From positions 1,540,974-1,604,973 of the forward strand of contig NZ_DF968181.1 in assembly GCF_001192795.1 (NCBI RefSeq): 64,000 nt of DNA, written 5' to 3'. This document shows, piece by piece, positions 45,174 to 53,994 of the stretch; position 1 is the first letter of the stretch, and every line of letters begins with the position of its first letter. The position numbers were made by a program, and so were the translations under genes. The DNA comes from Flexilinea flocculi. Its GTDB lineage: Bacteria > Chloroflexota > Anaerolineae > Anaerolineales > Anaerolineaceae. The notes beneath the pieces were generated by a model that saw nothing but the letters and a program-made list of their open reading frames with translations, was not told the origin of the DNA and did no database searches.

Positions 45174-46001
45174 TTATTCGAATAGTAAGGCAATACTTTG
45201 AATTACAGCCCAATACCATACACCTGTCAATCGAAATCGAATGGTACTGATAATTAGAATTTGAATAATTGCGACAATGATTCCTGCCAATAGCACATTT
45301 TTCCCTTCCCATAGCGAAGAGAATTGAATTTCTAAACGAATTAAGAGCAGAATCAGGATGGAATAAAGTAATCCTAAAAACAGGATTGCTGTAAACACCG
45401 CAACCGCATCAATGATTGTCAGAATGACTTGGTTTTTTGAAAATAAAAGGAAAAGAACTAAAAATTCAGATGAGAATAAACCGAATAAGAGCCATTTGGT
45501 TCTTACTGGTTGAACAGTTACTTCCCCTTGATTCCAAAAGACATTATTGAAAATCGGAAAGATCAGAAATGAGCAGGATGTTCCAACAAATAAGCCGCTG
45601 ATAAATCGAATCACTGCGGATGGCTCATAGAAGCTTTTGTCAGGGAAAAAATTGAACAGGATTGTTCCATTGATGACATCAATGAGAAAAAATAAAACAC
45701 TAAAAATGATGAATACTAATTTTGGAAAAGAAAATACTTTCCGATATTTTCCCAACGGGATCTGCCACATCCATGCAAAAAAGATCCCAAGCAACTGTCC
45801 TGTACATCGATGGCAAAAAGCAAATTGCATATCATCTATCAGAAATGATCTTTCCTTGAATTGATGACAAAAGGCATATCCTACTGCGTTGATTTTATTA
45901 TAAAAACCCGGTAAAGTAGCCGAAAACCAAATTCCGAACAAGGCTAAAATTAGCAAAATTTCTGCTATAAAGAAAGACCGTGATAATAGGATCTTTTTCA
46001 T
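45174..46001 (-). CDS. DUF2085 membrane protein
   Basis: 275 aa with about six to seven membrane helices. The DUF2085 signature is present: FCHQFKERSFLIDDMQFAFCHRCTGQLLGI, with Cys-His and Cys-His-Arg-Cys pairs (about residues 44-70) that may bind metal. Function is unknown in the family. It overlaps the YbaK-type gene by four bases (ATGA). The final codons and stop fall within sequence matching the outer arm of the dispersed repeat. Confidence 0.8.
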   Translation of the reverse strand: MKKILLSRSFFIAEILLILALFGIWFSATLPGFYNKINAVGYAFCHQFKERSFLIDDMQFAFCHRCTGQLLGIFFAWMWQIPLGKYRKVFSFPKLVFIIFSVLFFLIDVINGTILFNFFPDKSFYEPSAVIRFISGLFVGTSCSFLIFPIFNNVFWNQGEVTVQPVRTKWLLFGLFSSEFLVLFLLFSKNQVILTIIDAVAVFTAILFLGLLYSILILLLIRLEIQFSSLWEGKNVLLAGIIVAIIQILIISTIRFRLTGVWYWAVIQSIALLFE

Positions 46002-46498
46002 AGATCTGAATTGTCTTTCTGATTAGGAGAAGCGACATCAGCAATTTTCGCTTTGGTAATGCGCAAAAAGTCATTTGCTGACAGGAGGATTGTTAATCCA
46101 CGTTGTCCTCCAGATATCGCGATTTTTGATTGATTTTTTATTGTTTGATGGATGAAAATTTCAAAGCCATGATTCAATAGAGCGATTGGAGATATTCCTC
46201 CTGCCTGTAGTTTTGTGATGGCTTCTGCTTCATTTTGGGTTGGAATTCGAACTTTTTTCTCATGAATCAATGCTGCCACTTTTTTTAAATCAACCTCTAA
46301 TGGACCTGGTGTTACGATTAATAGATTCTTCCCTGAGTTGAATCGGCACACAACAATGGTTTTATAAACGATGTTAGGATCCAGGTGAAACAAATTCGCT
46401 GTCTCTTGCGCACTTCTTTTTATACTTTCTGACTCGAGTGCCATAAATTCAATTTTCTGAGACACCAAAAACCGCGTGACATTATTTTGAATCGTCAT
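45998..46498 (-). CDS. YbaK/EbsC-family aminoacyl-tRNA deacylase
   Basis: 166 aa. The YbaK fold is shown by YKTIVVCRFNSGKNLLIVTPG, the conserved Lys before the VDLKKVAAL helix, and GGISPIALLNHGFEIFI with the substrate-binding Gly-X-Ser-Pro motif. The family hydrolyses mischarged Cys-tRNA-Pro or related products. The ATG at 46498 is chosen; earlier in-frame starts lie within the upstream PHP gene, whose AAAGGA end serves as the ribosome site. It is part of a PHP-ybaK-DUF2085 operon. Confidence 0.88.
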   Translation of the reverse strand: MTIQNNVTRFLVSQKIEFMALESESIKRSAQETANLFHLDPNIVYKTIVVCRFNSGKNLLIVTPGPLEVDLKKVAALIHEKKVRIPTQNEAEAITKLQAGGISPIALLNHGFEIFIHQTIKNQSKIAISGGQRGLTILLSANDFLRITKAKIADVASPNQKDNSDL

Positions 46499-46506
46499 AT
46501 TCAGAA

Positions 46507-47571
46507 TCATCCTTTTAATAAATAGATTGGATTCGAGTAGATCCAACCCCGCAGTTTATGACGATAGGGCAAATAGCATTCCACACGATAATAACCGGTT
46601 TCCGTAATGTTTACTGGAACAGATTTTATTTTTTCCCATTGGCGCACAACATTCCCATTATGGATTAATCTGCAAATGGATTCCTGTGGAATATCAATTT
46701 TAATGGTCACTCCATTACGAATTGACATCCGTTCTCCCGGCCAGGCTTTTCTGTTTTCACCTTCTGCAAAAAATCGAAAACCAGTAGTCGGAGCTACAAG
46801 ATCAAATCCGACAAACGATCGACCAATCCTGAGTGAATTGTAAATCAACTCTTTGTCTTTCAGAAGATTACCGCTTAACTTTTCAGGAACATAAAGATGG
46901 TTATTAAGCGCTGAAAAATGGAAAGCATATGGGAAAGTGATTAAACGGAATGGGCCAATTCTCCTGACTTTTTGGTGTGCGTCTGAAGCTGAATAAGCGT
47001 TTACAGCAATTCCTTTGCATAATAATTCGTCCCATTTTATGATACTGTTTTCATCAGGCCCTACGGGAAACGATTTTTGATCTAATGCATTTTTTACTAT
47101 TTGAAAAATATTATGGGATTGTTTTTTGAATTCTGATGACAGATTGAAAATCTCCAACCCTGTGAAATTCTTAATTTCCCAGTTTGTCCACGGGATTGAG
47201 GGTTCTCGTAAAAGAGATAAACCTTGATCAAAAGGATGGGCAAGAATGCTGATGGACTGTGTTTTGTTTACGTCGTCGATTAAGTCTTGCAGATCAGATG
47301 AGCGGGATGATGCTTCTTTTCCATAGTTCAATATTAATAGGTGATTTTGATGAGGATTTTTAGGGTTATGGATTTCTTCGCCGGTCAATAAAAGAACTCT
47401 CTTCCCATCTCGATAATAATACTTGTCATTATCCTGAATATAAATATTATGATCCGTGGTGACGATAACATCTATACCGGCATCAAGTCCGGCTTGTGCG
47501 ATTTCATAAAAAGTTCCACTTCCATCTGACATGTTCGAGTGATTATGTAAGTTAACGGTAATTTCTTCCAT
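46507..47571 (-). CDS. PHP-domain metal-dependent phosphoesterase
   Basis: 354 aa. The PHP metal motifs are NLHNHSNMSDGSG (residues 7-19), TTDHN (about 39), GEEIH (about 64), ILAHP (about 110) and SASDAH (about 193). The C-terminal 140 residues form an additional beta-rich domain (RIGRSFVGFDL...YYRVECYLP). Such proteins hydrolyse phosphoesters, but the substrate here is unknown. First gene of its operon. No clear ribosome-binding site precedes the ATG. Confidence 0.85.
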   Translation of the reverse strand: MEEITVNLHNHSNMSDGSGTFYEIAQAGLDAGIDVIVTTDHNIYIQDNDKYYYRDGKRVLLLTGEEIHNPKNPHQNHLLILNYGKEASSRSSDLQDLIDDVNKTQSISILAHPFDQGLSLLREPSIPWTNWEIKNFTGLEIFNLSSEFKKQSHNIFQIVKNALDQKSFPVGPDENSIIKWDELLCKGIAVNAYSASDAHQKVRRIGPFRLITFPYAFHFSALNNHLYVPEKLSGNLLKDKELIYNSLRIGRSFVGFDLVAPTTGFRFFAEGENRKAWPGERMSIRNGVTIKIDIPQESICRLIHNGNVVRQWEKIKSVPVNITETGYYRVECYLPYRHKLRGWIYSNPIYLLKG

Positions 47572-47610
47572 GGTTTTCGTTTTTAAATCAGAATTTCAAA
47601 ATATATATAA

Positions 47611-47679
47611 TTTATCTGAAAAAACAGATAAATTTTATTAATGTGTGGCTTTGCTCAAAGCGCAAAACCACACATTAAT
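47611..47679. repeat. Two stem-loops upstream of the PHP gene
   Basis: TTTATCTG (47611-47618) / CAGATAAA (47625-47632) forms a small hairpin. It is followed by near-perfect 17-base arms ATTAATGTGTGGCTTTG (47637-47653) and CAAAACCACACATTAAT (47663-47679) with one mismatch. The second hairpin has the size of the dispersed-element stem but a different arm sequence. Confidence 0.55.
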
Positions 47680-47787
47680 TATTCATCCTTCCGATATTTC
47701 AAATCACCGGTTTTTCAGGATTATTCTGGCCATCATTAAATTATTGCTATTAATTATAAAATTGTTATGAAGGAATTATTGATCAGT

Positions 47788-47934
47788 TGTAAGAATTGTA
47801 GTAATTCGAAATATGCGGAGAATTTAATGTCGTTGTGATGTTATTTTGCGAAGCGCAAAGCTATCTCACAGACACTCAATTTTTCCGCTTGTCTCACCAA
47901 GCAAATCTGTATTTCGAATTACTGTAAGAATTGT
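47788..47934. repeat. Intact dispersed element flanked by a 12-base direct repeat
   Basis: Perfect 14-base terminal inverted repeats AGTAATTCGAAATA (47800-47813) and TATTTCGAATTACT (47910-47923) bound a 124-base unit with a TTGTGATG/TCACA-type interior. TGTAAGAATTGT stands on both sides (47788-47799 and 47923-47934), consistent with a target-site duplication. The right copy of the direct repeat runs into the -35 box of secG. Confidence 0.75.
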
Positions 47935-47963
47935 TGACTGTTTTGGTAGAAACAGAGTATAAT
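47934..47963 (+). promoter_or_regulatory. secG promoter
   Basis: TTGACT (47934-47939) and TATAAT (47958-47963) with an 18-base spacer, 31 bases before the secG ATG. The dispersed element lies immediately upstream. Confidence 0.8.
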
Positions 47964-47993
47964 CACAACGCTAAAGAATTGTGGAGGGAATGG

Positions 47994-48215
47994 ATGAAAA
48001 CTTTTTTTGATATCGCGCTTATCATAACATCAATTGCAACTGTTATTTGTGTGGTTTTGCAAAATCGTGGAGTTGGAATGGGTAGTCTTGCTGGAAGCGA
48101 GCCCGGAGCGATTTTTTCCGCCCGCCGCGGTGTAGAAAAGATCCTGTTTTATGTGACAATTGGATTTAGTGCGTTATTAGTTGTCCTGGTTGTAACTAGC
48201 GTATTAATTTTCTAA
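47994..48215 (+). CDS. secG: Preprotein translocase subunit SecG
   Basis: 73 aa with two membrane helices. VVLQNRGVGMGSLAG is the conserved cytoplasmic loop and GAIFSARRGVEKILFYVTI leads into helix 2. SecG is the small subunit of the SecYEG channel. The start is the ATG preceded by GTGGAGGG; upstream in-frame codons have no start signal. A strong terminator follows at 48238. Confidence 0.92.
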   Translation: MKTFFDIALIITSIATVICVVLQNRGVGMGSLAGSEPGAIFSARRGVEKILFYVTIGFSALLVVLVVTSVLIF

Positions 48216-48237
48216 ACGATCAAAAATGGAAAAAGGG

Positions 48238-48264
48238 GAGCTTCTATTGCAGAAGCTCTTTTTT
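48238..48264 (+). terminator. Rho-independent terminator after secG
   Basis: GAGCTTCT (48238-48245) / AGAAGCTC (48251-48258) with a five-base loop and six T. Confidence 0.9.
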
Positions 48265-48310
48265 ATTTTATTTAATTAAAATAAAAAATGCTTGGTTTTC
48301 GATTACGTCG

Positions 48311-48457
48311 TCAACAATTCGGAATATGAACTTTCTATTCAAATCAATCCGAAAAACTAATTGAGGTGATGTTTTAAGCATCAAATATAAATATCTCAAT
48401 TATAGATTCTTTCTCATATTTCGATTTATTGACGTACCTTTCATTTATGCTTATAAG
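48311..48457 (+). repeat. Dispersed element whose right end forms the -35 of the next gene
   Basis: Outer arms TCAACAATTCGGAATATGAA (48311-48330) and CATATTTCGATTTATTGA (ending 48432), inner arms TAATTGAG (48358-48365) / CTCAATTA (48395-48402). The last bases of the right arm are TTGA; with the next two bases they form TTGACG (48429-48434). This lies 17 bases before TATAAG (48452-48457), a good promoter for the binding-protein gene. Confidence 0.65.
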
Positions 48458-48474
48458 CTATTAGAATTAGAAAC

Positions 48475-50175
48475 ATGAAAAAACTGCGATGGCAATTAAT
48501 TATCATATTCCTTACCGGTTTGGTTGTCGGGATTTTGCTATTAAGTGATACCACCACAGGCCCAATCCAGATTTTTGAATCGCAACCCACAAGAGGAGGT
48601 ATCTATAAGGAAGGTCTGGTTGGAACGCTTCAGCGACTGAATCCTTTACTCTCCTATTACAATCATGCGGATCAAGATGTCTGTCGTCTGATTTACAGTG
48701 GTCTGATTCGATTTGATTCCCGTGGTCTTCCAATGAAAGATCTTGCTACTTCTTGGGGTATTTCAATGGACGGGAAAATTTATAATTTTGCTTTAAATCC
48801 AAATGCGAAATGGCATGATGGACAACCTGTAGTTGCGGAAGATATCGTTTTTACATTTAATATGTTAAAACAAGGGAAAGGATACCTTCCCGATGATTTA
48901 ATCTCTTTCTGGGAGAAGATTGAAGTAAAGGCTTTAGATAAGCAGACAGTTCAGTTTGTTCTGGAAGAGGCTTACGCTCCGTTTTTAGATTATCTGAGCG
49001 TTGGAATTCTTCCGAGACATATTTGGGGAAATATGACTTTTGCTGATATGGTTGAATCTAAATTGAATATACAACCAGTAGGCAGCGGCCCTTTTCGTCT
49101 GGATAAATTGACATTGAATGGTTCTAGTATATCTGGAATCGTTCTTAAAAATAATTCCACCTATTTTGGAACAAAACCCTTCCTGGATGAAATTCAATTT
49201 ACATATTACCAGGATAGTATTCTGGCATTTCAGGCATATCAGCAAAATATTATTGACGGGATCAGTTACATCTCAGATGATATTCTTTCTTCGGTGCTGA
49301 CAGAACCGAATCTGTCGTTATATACGTCCCGACTTCCCATGCAGTCAATGATACTATTCAACCTTGACAATACGACTGTAAAATTTTTTCAGGATGTTAA
49401 ACTAAGGCGAGCATTATTAATGGGATTGAATCGTGTAAAAATGGTTCAGTCTGTTATGAAAGGCCAAGCGCTTATTTCCAATGGACCGATTCTAACTGGG
49501 AATTGGGCTTATTACAGCGGAATACCCAAAGTTGAATATGATTCCTATAAAGCGCGTGAATTGTTGAAATCAGCAGGGTACATTCTTGCGAATGAACAAG
49601 ATCAAGTTCGATCGAAAGATGGTATCACACTCAACTTTACGTTATTGTATCCGGATGATGATATACATCGGAAGGTCGCTGAAATGATTCAGCAGGATTG
49701 GGCATTGATCAATATTCTTGTAAATCTTGAAGCAGTTCCTTACGATGAATTAATTAATACGAGATTAGAAAAAAGGGAATATGAAGCCGCTTTAGTGGAT
49801 CTGAATATATCCAACGCCCCTGATCCTGATCCATATCCGTTTTGGGATCAAACACAAATTTCAAATGGACAAAATTATTCACAATGGAATCATCGTGTCG
49901 TTAGTCAATATTTGGAAGCAGGCCGGGTTGAAATTAATCAGGCAGAACGTGAACGATTATATCGTAATTTCCAGGTGGTATTTGCAGAAGAGCTTCCGGC
50001 ATTACCCCTCTATAATCCAGTGTATAATTTCGCAATTAATTCGAAAGTAAAAGGGGTCAGTGTAGGACCTTTATATCGGACTTCAGATCGATTTCAGAAC
50101 ATTGAATCCTGGTATATTGTTTCACGAACAACGCTTAGTGATGAATTTAAAGAAAATAATTTAGGAGAAGAGTAA
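48475..50175 (+). CDS. Family-5 extracellular solute-binding protein (peptide type)
   Basis: 566 aa. An uncleaved-looking N-terminal anchor (WQLIIIFLTGLVVGILLL) without lipobox is followed by the SBP_bac_5 fold: GTLQRLNPLLSYYNHADQDV, YNFALNPNAKWHDGQPV, AEDIVFTFNMLKQGKG and the C-terminal LPLYNPVYNFAI. DppA/OppA-type proteins bind peptides or other solutes. The permeases and ATPases are not encoded nearby. The leader is very short and no Shine-Dalgarno is visible. Confidence 0.88.
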   Translation: MKKLRWQLIIIFLTGLVVGILLLSDTTTGPIQIFESQPTRGGIYKEGLVGTLQRLNPLLSYYNHADQDVCRLIYSGLIRFDSRGLPMKDLATSWGISMDGKIYNFALNPNAKWHDGQPVVAEDIVFTFNMLKQGKGYLPDDLISFWEKIEVKALDKQTVQFVLEEAYAPFLDYLSVGILPRHIWGNMTFADMVESKLNIQPVGSGPFRLDKLTLNGSSISGIVLKNNSTYFGTKPFLDEIQFTYYQDSILAFQAYQQNIIDGISYISDDILSSVLTEPNLSLYTSRLPMQSMILFNLDNTTVKFFQDVKLRRALLMGLNRVKMVQSVMKGQALISNGPILTGNWAYYSGIPKVEYDSYKARELLKSAGYILANEQDQVRSKDGITLNFTLLYPDDDIHRKVAEMIQQDWALINILVNLEAVPYDELINTRLEKREYEAALVDLNISNAPDPDPYPFWDQTQISNGQNYSQWNHRVVSQYLEAGRVEINQAERERLYRNFQVVFAEELPALPLYNPVYNFAINSKVKGVSVGPLYRTSDRFQNIESWYIVSRTTLSDEFKENNLGEE

Positions 50176-50230
50176 GGAACAAGCATCAAAGCAGAAAAAA
50201 GATTTCTCTTTGACGATTCCGCAAATTTAT

Positions 50231-50941
50231 ATGACTGGGACAATTCTTAATGTTGTTGCGATAATCTTAGGGACGATTATTGGTTTGTTATTAGGTAAAA
50301 AATTCAATGAAAATCTAAAAAATACAATCGTAGCCGGAATCGGAATATTCACTTTATTTTTAGGCTGCAGCATGTTCTTAAAATCTGAAAACAGTACGAT
50401 CAGTCTGATCGGCTTAGTCATTGGTACATGCCTCGGGGAATGGTGGAACATTGAAAAAGCACTTGAACAACTTGGCGGGAGTTTTCAACAATTCTCTGAA
50501 AAAGTATTTGGAAAAGAACGAAGCGGTGGGAAAGAACGATTTATTCAAGCTTTTTTAACAGCGACATTGCTTTTTGGAATTGGTCCTGTCAGTATACTTG
50601 GATCTATACAAGATGGATTGACCGGGGATTATAACCTGCTCGCAATCAAATCAATTTTGGATGGGATTACTTCCATTGTGTTTGCTTCAACACTTGGATT
50701 TGGAGTCGCTTTTTCTGCAATTCCGATATTTGTATATCAGGGACTGATCAGTTTATTGGCCGGAAATGCTCAAGCTGTGATGACCGATTCAATGATTGCA
50801 GAAATGAGTGCAACAGGAGGAATTATGCTTGGAGCGATTGCTTTATCTAGCATGATGAATATTAAAAAAATTCGCGTATCCAGCATGATCCCCGCTTTAG
50901 TTATAACACCGATATTAGTTTGGCTGGTTGCACGATTTTAA
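50231..50941 (+). CDS. DUF554 (YqgA-like) membrane protein
   Basis: About 236 aa with six to seven membrane helices. MTGTILNVVAIILGTIIGLLLG and the FGIGPVSILGSIQDGLTGD segment are typical of DUF554. Function is unknown; a transport role is usually guessed. The ATG at 50231 aligns with family starts, although a TTG 21 bases upstream is in frame. Its stop codon overlaps the stop of the convergent GNAT gene. Confidence 0.85.
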   Translation: MTGTILNVVAIILGTIIGLLLGKKFNENLKNTIVAGIGIFTLFLGCSMFLKSENSTISLIGLVIGTCLGEWWNIEKALEQLGGSFQQFSEKVFGKERSGGKERFIQAFLTATLLFGIGPVSILGSIQDGLTGDYNLLAIKSILDGITSIVFASTLGFGVAFSAIPIFVYQGLISLLAGNAQAVMTDSMIAEMSATGGIMLGAIALSSMMNIKKIRVSSMIPALVITPILVWLVARF

Positions 50942-51798
50942 TAGGAATTATTTGAGCTGAGTAAATAAACAGGATATGAATCGCCGGTTTTTTCAAAACC
51001 GGCTTTTTCATATAATGCAATCGCAGCCTGATTTTTAGATTGTGTATTCACTGAAAAATCCATAATATTTAACTTCTGATAATGGGTAAAAAAAAGATTA
51101 ATCATGGTAAAGCCAAGACCTGATTTCTGAAAAGCGGGATTAACAGCAATTCTTGATAAGTGTGCCGAATGATTTTCTGCAACAGCGAGCAAATACCCAA
51201 CAATCTCATCAGTATTATTTTCGGCAACAATGGCGAAATCAGACTGTTCGAAAGCATTAAGAATATTTTTTCTGGAAAGCTTCCATAATGGCGGGAATGA
51301 CAGATCACAAAGTGATGAAACAGAATCAATGTCATCTAAGCGCATATTTCGTATAGATATTGAAGGCAACAGATTAATAGATGTACAGTCATTAGAGCGA
51401 TGGCATTTAAGCAGGATAAAATTTTCGAATATGCGAAACCCATTTGAGAAAAGTATTTTTTCAAATCGATTTGTTGTTGGAATAGAGGCGATAACAGGCT
51501 GGATAAGATGCAGTTGGGAAAATGCATAAGAATACAACAGGTTCCATCGTTCTTCAATTTTTTCATCAGGATTTATTGAATAAAAAAATTGGATCCAAAA
51601 AATTCCGGGCGAATTTTCAATAAGTCCTAAAGCTGCTGTCGGATGACTTTGTTCCATTAGCATATAACAGTATCCGGTATTCAGAACATCATCCATATTT
51701 AGCCAATCTAAATGTTCCTGGATGAAAAAAGCTTGAAGAATTAATTCCTCAAGCTTTTCCTTGTCATGACTTGATAATGTAAAAATTCGCATATCCAT
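50938..51798 (-). CDS. GNAT-family N-acetyltransferase
   Basis: 286 aa. The C-terminal half (about 145-280) is a clear GNAT domain: SIRNMRLDDIDSVSSL, the acetyl-CoA loop HLSRIAVNPAFQKSGLGFTMIN, and NQAAIALYEKAGFEKTGD. The N-terminal half may be a degenerate second GNAT domain. Substrate unknown. It begins eight bases after parB ends and may be cotranscribed with parAB. Confidence 0.87.
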   Translation of the reverse strand: MDMRIFTLSSHDKEKLEELILQAFFIQEHLDWLNMDDVLNTGYCYMLMEQSHPTAALGLIENSPGIFWIQFFYSINPDEKIEERWNLLYSYAFSQLHLIQPVIASIPTTNRFEKILFSNGFRIFENFILLKCHRSNDCTSINLLPSISIRNMRLDDIDSVSSLCDLSFPPLWKLSRKNILNAFEQSDFAIVAENNTDEIVGYLLAVAENHSAHLSRIAVNPAFQKSGLGFTMINLFFTHYQKLNIMDFSVNTQSKNQAAIALYEKAGFEKTGDSYPVYLLSSNNSY

Positions 51799-51806
51799 GA
51801 AACCGG

Positions 51807-52664
51807 CTATCTTGAAAATCGGGTGACTAAGTCTTCTAAGTCATCATTGGAGTAGTAATAAATGGTAATGGAACCACCTTTTTTCCCGGGATGAACTGTG
51901 ACTTTCGTCCCCATTAATTGCATTAAGCGATCTTCAATTTCTTTCAATTCAGCTATGACTGGTTTGATATTTCTTTTTTCTTTGGCTTTTTCACCAGAGA
52001 GTTTCCGAACAATTTCCTCAGTTTGGCGGACATTCAGATTCTGCTTGATAATCATTTGCAAGACAGAGTATTGTGCTTGTTCACTTGGTAATGCCAACAG
52101 AGCACGCGCATGCCCTTCAGTAATGGAACGATTAGCCAGCGCGCTACGGACGCTTTCAGGTAATTTTAATAAGCGTAGTGTATTTGTAATTGAAACTCGG
52201 TTTTTACCGACTCTTCGAGAAATTTCTTCGTGAGTTAATTCAAAATTTTCCTCGAGATTTTTATAAGCTTCGGCAGTTTCAAGAGGAGACAGATCTTCTC
52301 TTTGAACGTTTTCGATTAATGCCAGTTCAAGCAATTCTCGATCGGTTGCCTGACGGATAATTACAGGAACCATCGATAAACCAGCCATTTGCGCAGCTTT
52401 TAATCTTCTCTCTCCAGCTATTAATGTATAGTTACCTTCCGCTTCTTGTGTCACAATTAATGGTTGAATGATTCCATGTTCGCGAATGGAATCAGCAAGT
52501 TCTTCTAATTCTTCATTCTTAAAATCTGTGCGTGGTTGATGAGGATTTGACGCGATAGCACTTACTGGAACCATATTAGCAGCTTCTTGCGATACTGAAG
52601 GTTCAGACGATGGCAGTAAAGCTCCCAATCCGCGGCCTAATCCAGCTCTTCTTTGTGCATTCAT
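51807..52664 (-). CDS. parB: Chromosome-partitioning protein ParB
   Basis: 285 aa. The N-terminal RRAGLGRGLGALLPS is typical. The CTPase/ParB-N domain has NPHQPRTDFKNEELEELADSI and the GERRLKAAQMAG box. The helix-turn-helix is HEEISRRVGKNRVSITNTLRLL, and a dimerisation domain lies at the C-terminus. It loads at parS sites and slides as a CTP clamp. GAAGGATT precedes the ATG. I saw no full parS site (TGTTTCACGTGAAACA) in the window. Confidence 0.95.
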   Translation of the reverse strand: MNAQRRAGLGRGLGALLPSSEPSVSQEAANMVPVSAIASNPHQPRTDFKNEELEELADSIREHGIIQPLIVTQEAEGNYTLIAGERRLKAAQMAGLSMVPVIIRQATDRELLELALIENVQREDLSPLETAEAYKNLEENFELTHEEISRRVGKNRVSITNTLRLLKLPESVRSALANRSITEGHARALLALPSEQAQYSVLQMIIKQNLNVRQTEEIVRKLSGEKAKEKRNIKPVIAELKEIEDRLMQLMGTKVTVHPGKKGGSITIYYYSNDDLEDLVTRFSR

Positions 52665-52687
52665 CTTAATAATCCTTCCATATTTCT

Positions 52688-53464
52688 TTAACTCGAAATT
52701 TGGATACCATCTTGGATCAAAATTTCTTTCGCTAACTCGTTATAAGCTTTACAGGCATTACTTTCTTTTGAGTAGAAATTGATCGGCTGTCCATAAGAAG
52801 GAGCTTCAGCTAAACGGATGCTTCTTGGGATAATGCTTTCAAAAACTTTATCAGGGAAAAACTTTCGAACCTCATTTACAACATCAATTGCCAAACGAGT
52901 TCTTCCATCAAACATTGTCAGTACAACGCCTCTGACATTGACGGATGGGAAAGTTTTTTTAACCTGGTTAATTGTCGAAGTTAATTGTCCAAGGCCTTCC
53001 AACGCAAGGTATTCGCATTGAACTGGAATAATTACGCCATCTTTGGCAGCAACCAAGGCGTTGATTGTTAGGAGGCTTAATGAGGGCGGACAATCAATTA
53101 TGATGTAGTCATATTGGACTGCAATTTGATCAATCGCATTTTTTAACAAACTCTCACGATGGTCAAAATCAATTAATTCAATTTCAGCTCCTGACAATGC
53201 TGGAGAAGATGGGAGGATAGAAATATGAAATTCATTGTTTCGAATGATTTGCGGGCTGATTGGCGCTGATCCTATGAGAACTTCGTAAGTCCCTTTTTTT
53301 ATTTCATTTTTATCCAAACCAATTGATGAAGTAGCATTTGCCTGAGGATCCATATCGATAACAAGAATTTTTTGGCCATAAGAAGCAAGCGAGGCGCCTA
53401 AATTGATTGCTGTCGTGGTTTTTCCCACGCCACCTTTTTGATTAATCATTGTGTATATTTTCAC
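52688..53464 (-). CDS. parA: Chromosome-partitioning ATPase ParA (Soj)
   Basis: 258 aa. The deviant Walker A KGGVGKTTTAINLGASLA, VIDMDPQANATSSIG and IIDCPPSLSLLTINAL are intact. The start is a GTG (VKIYTMINQKGGVGK) with AAAGGA upstream. Much longer readings of the frame would run through the preceding zinc-ribbon gene. It uses ATP-dependent DNA binding to move ParB complexes. parB starts 23 bases downstream. Confidence 0.95.
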   Translation of the reverse strand: MKIYTMINQKGGVGKTTTAINLGASLASYGQKILVIDMDPQANATSSIGLDKNEIKKGTYEVLIGSAPISPQIIRNNEFHISILPSSPALSGAEIELIDFDHRESLLKNAIDQIAVQYDYIIIDCPPSLSLLTINALVAAKDGVIIPVQCEYLALEGLGQLTSTINQVKKTFPSVNVRGVVLTMFDGRTRLAIDVVNEVRKFFPDKVFESIIPRSIRLAEAPSYGQPINFYSKESNACKAYNELAKEILIQDGIQISS

Positions 53465-53471
53465 AGAAGAT

Positions 53472-53966
53472 TCAATCCTTTTTATCAAGTTGATATAAAT
53501 TCGCCTGGGCTTTATCCGTTTTGTATACTTTTTGTTGTGGATTTCCACAAAACGGGCATAAGTTCCATGGAAGCTCAAGTATTTTCCCGCAGGAAATGCA
53601 GATTTTTTTAATCCGCGTATGGCATGATGGACATAGAATCCAATCATCTTCAATCATTCGTCCACATCCCGGACAATTCTGCTTTTTTTCTAATTCTTTT
53701 AATAAAGCTTCTTCTTCCAAAGCTGTTTGATATTTTTGCTCGATTGTTTGATTCGGCCGAATGATCCAATAGATGAAGATTCCAAAAATCGGTAAAATAA
53801 TGACTAATAAAAACGAAAGCAATCCCACAAACGGATCGCGTGATCGGGAACGAATATCTCGGATAACCCAGAAAATGATACTCATCCATAAGGCGACAAT
53901 AAACGAGACACCTAATGATGTTGCGATTAAAATTATATTATTTAATATTTGCGGGTCAATATTCAT
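53472..53966 (-). CDS. Zinc-ribbon membrane protein upstream of parA
   Basis: 164 aa. Two membrane helices (about residues 8-33 and 50-70, VGLLSFLLVIILPIFGIFIYWI) are followed by a short coiled segment and a double zinc ribbon: CPGCGRMIEDDWILCPSC and CISCGKILELPWNLCPFCG. The ATG at 53966 follows AGGGAACAG; the longer frame runs through the promoter (TGCTATAAT, box at 53989-53994). Only seven bases separate it from parA, whose ribosome-binding site lies in its 3' end. Function unknown. Confidence 0.8.
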   Translation of the reverse strand: MNIDPQILNNIILIATSLGVSFIVALWMSIIFWVIRDIRSRSRDPFVGLLSFLLVIILPIFGIFIYWIIRPNQTIEQKYQTALEEEALLKELEKKQNCPGCGRMIEDDWILCPSCHTRIKKICISCGKILELPWNLCPFCGNPQQKVYKTDKAQANLYQLDKKD

Positions 53967-53988
53967 TCTGTTCCCTGAGCCAAAAAAA

Positions 53989-53994
53989 ATTATA
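53989..53994 (-). promoter_or_regulatory. Extended -10 promoter of the zinc-ribbon/parAB operon
   Basis: On the minus strand TGCTATAAT is a consensus extended -10 element 23 bases before the ATG. The -35 region is poor, as is common with extended -10 promoters. Confidence 0.6.

Noticed and set aside
52550-53653. 321-codon version of parA
   Set aside because: The extra N-terminal residues overlap the zinc-ribbon gene and do not align with ParA; the GTG at 53464 gives the normal family start.
51807-53966. Chromosome origin near parAB
   Set aside because: No dnaA, gidB, rnpA or rpmH and no cluster of DnaA boxes; no parS sequence seen by eye.
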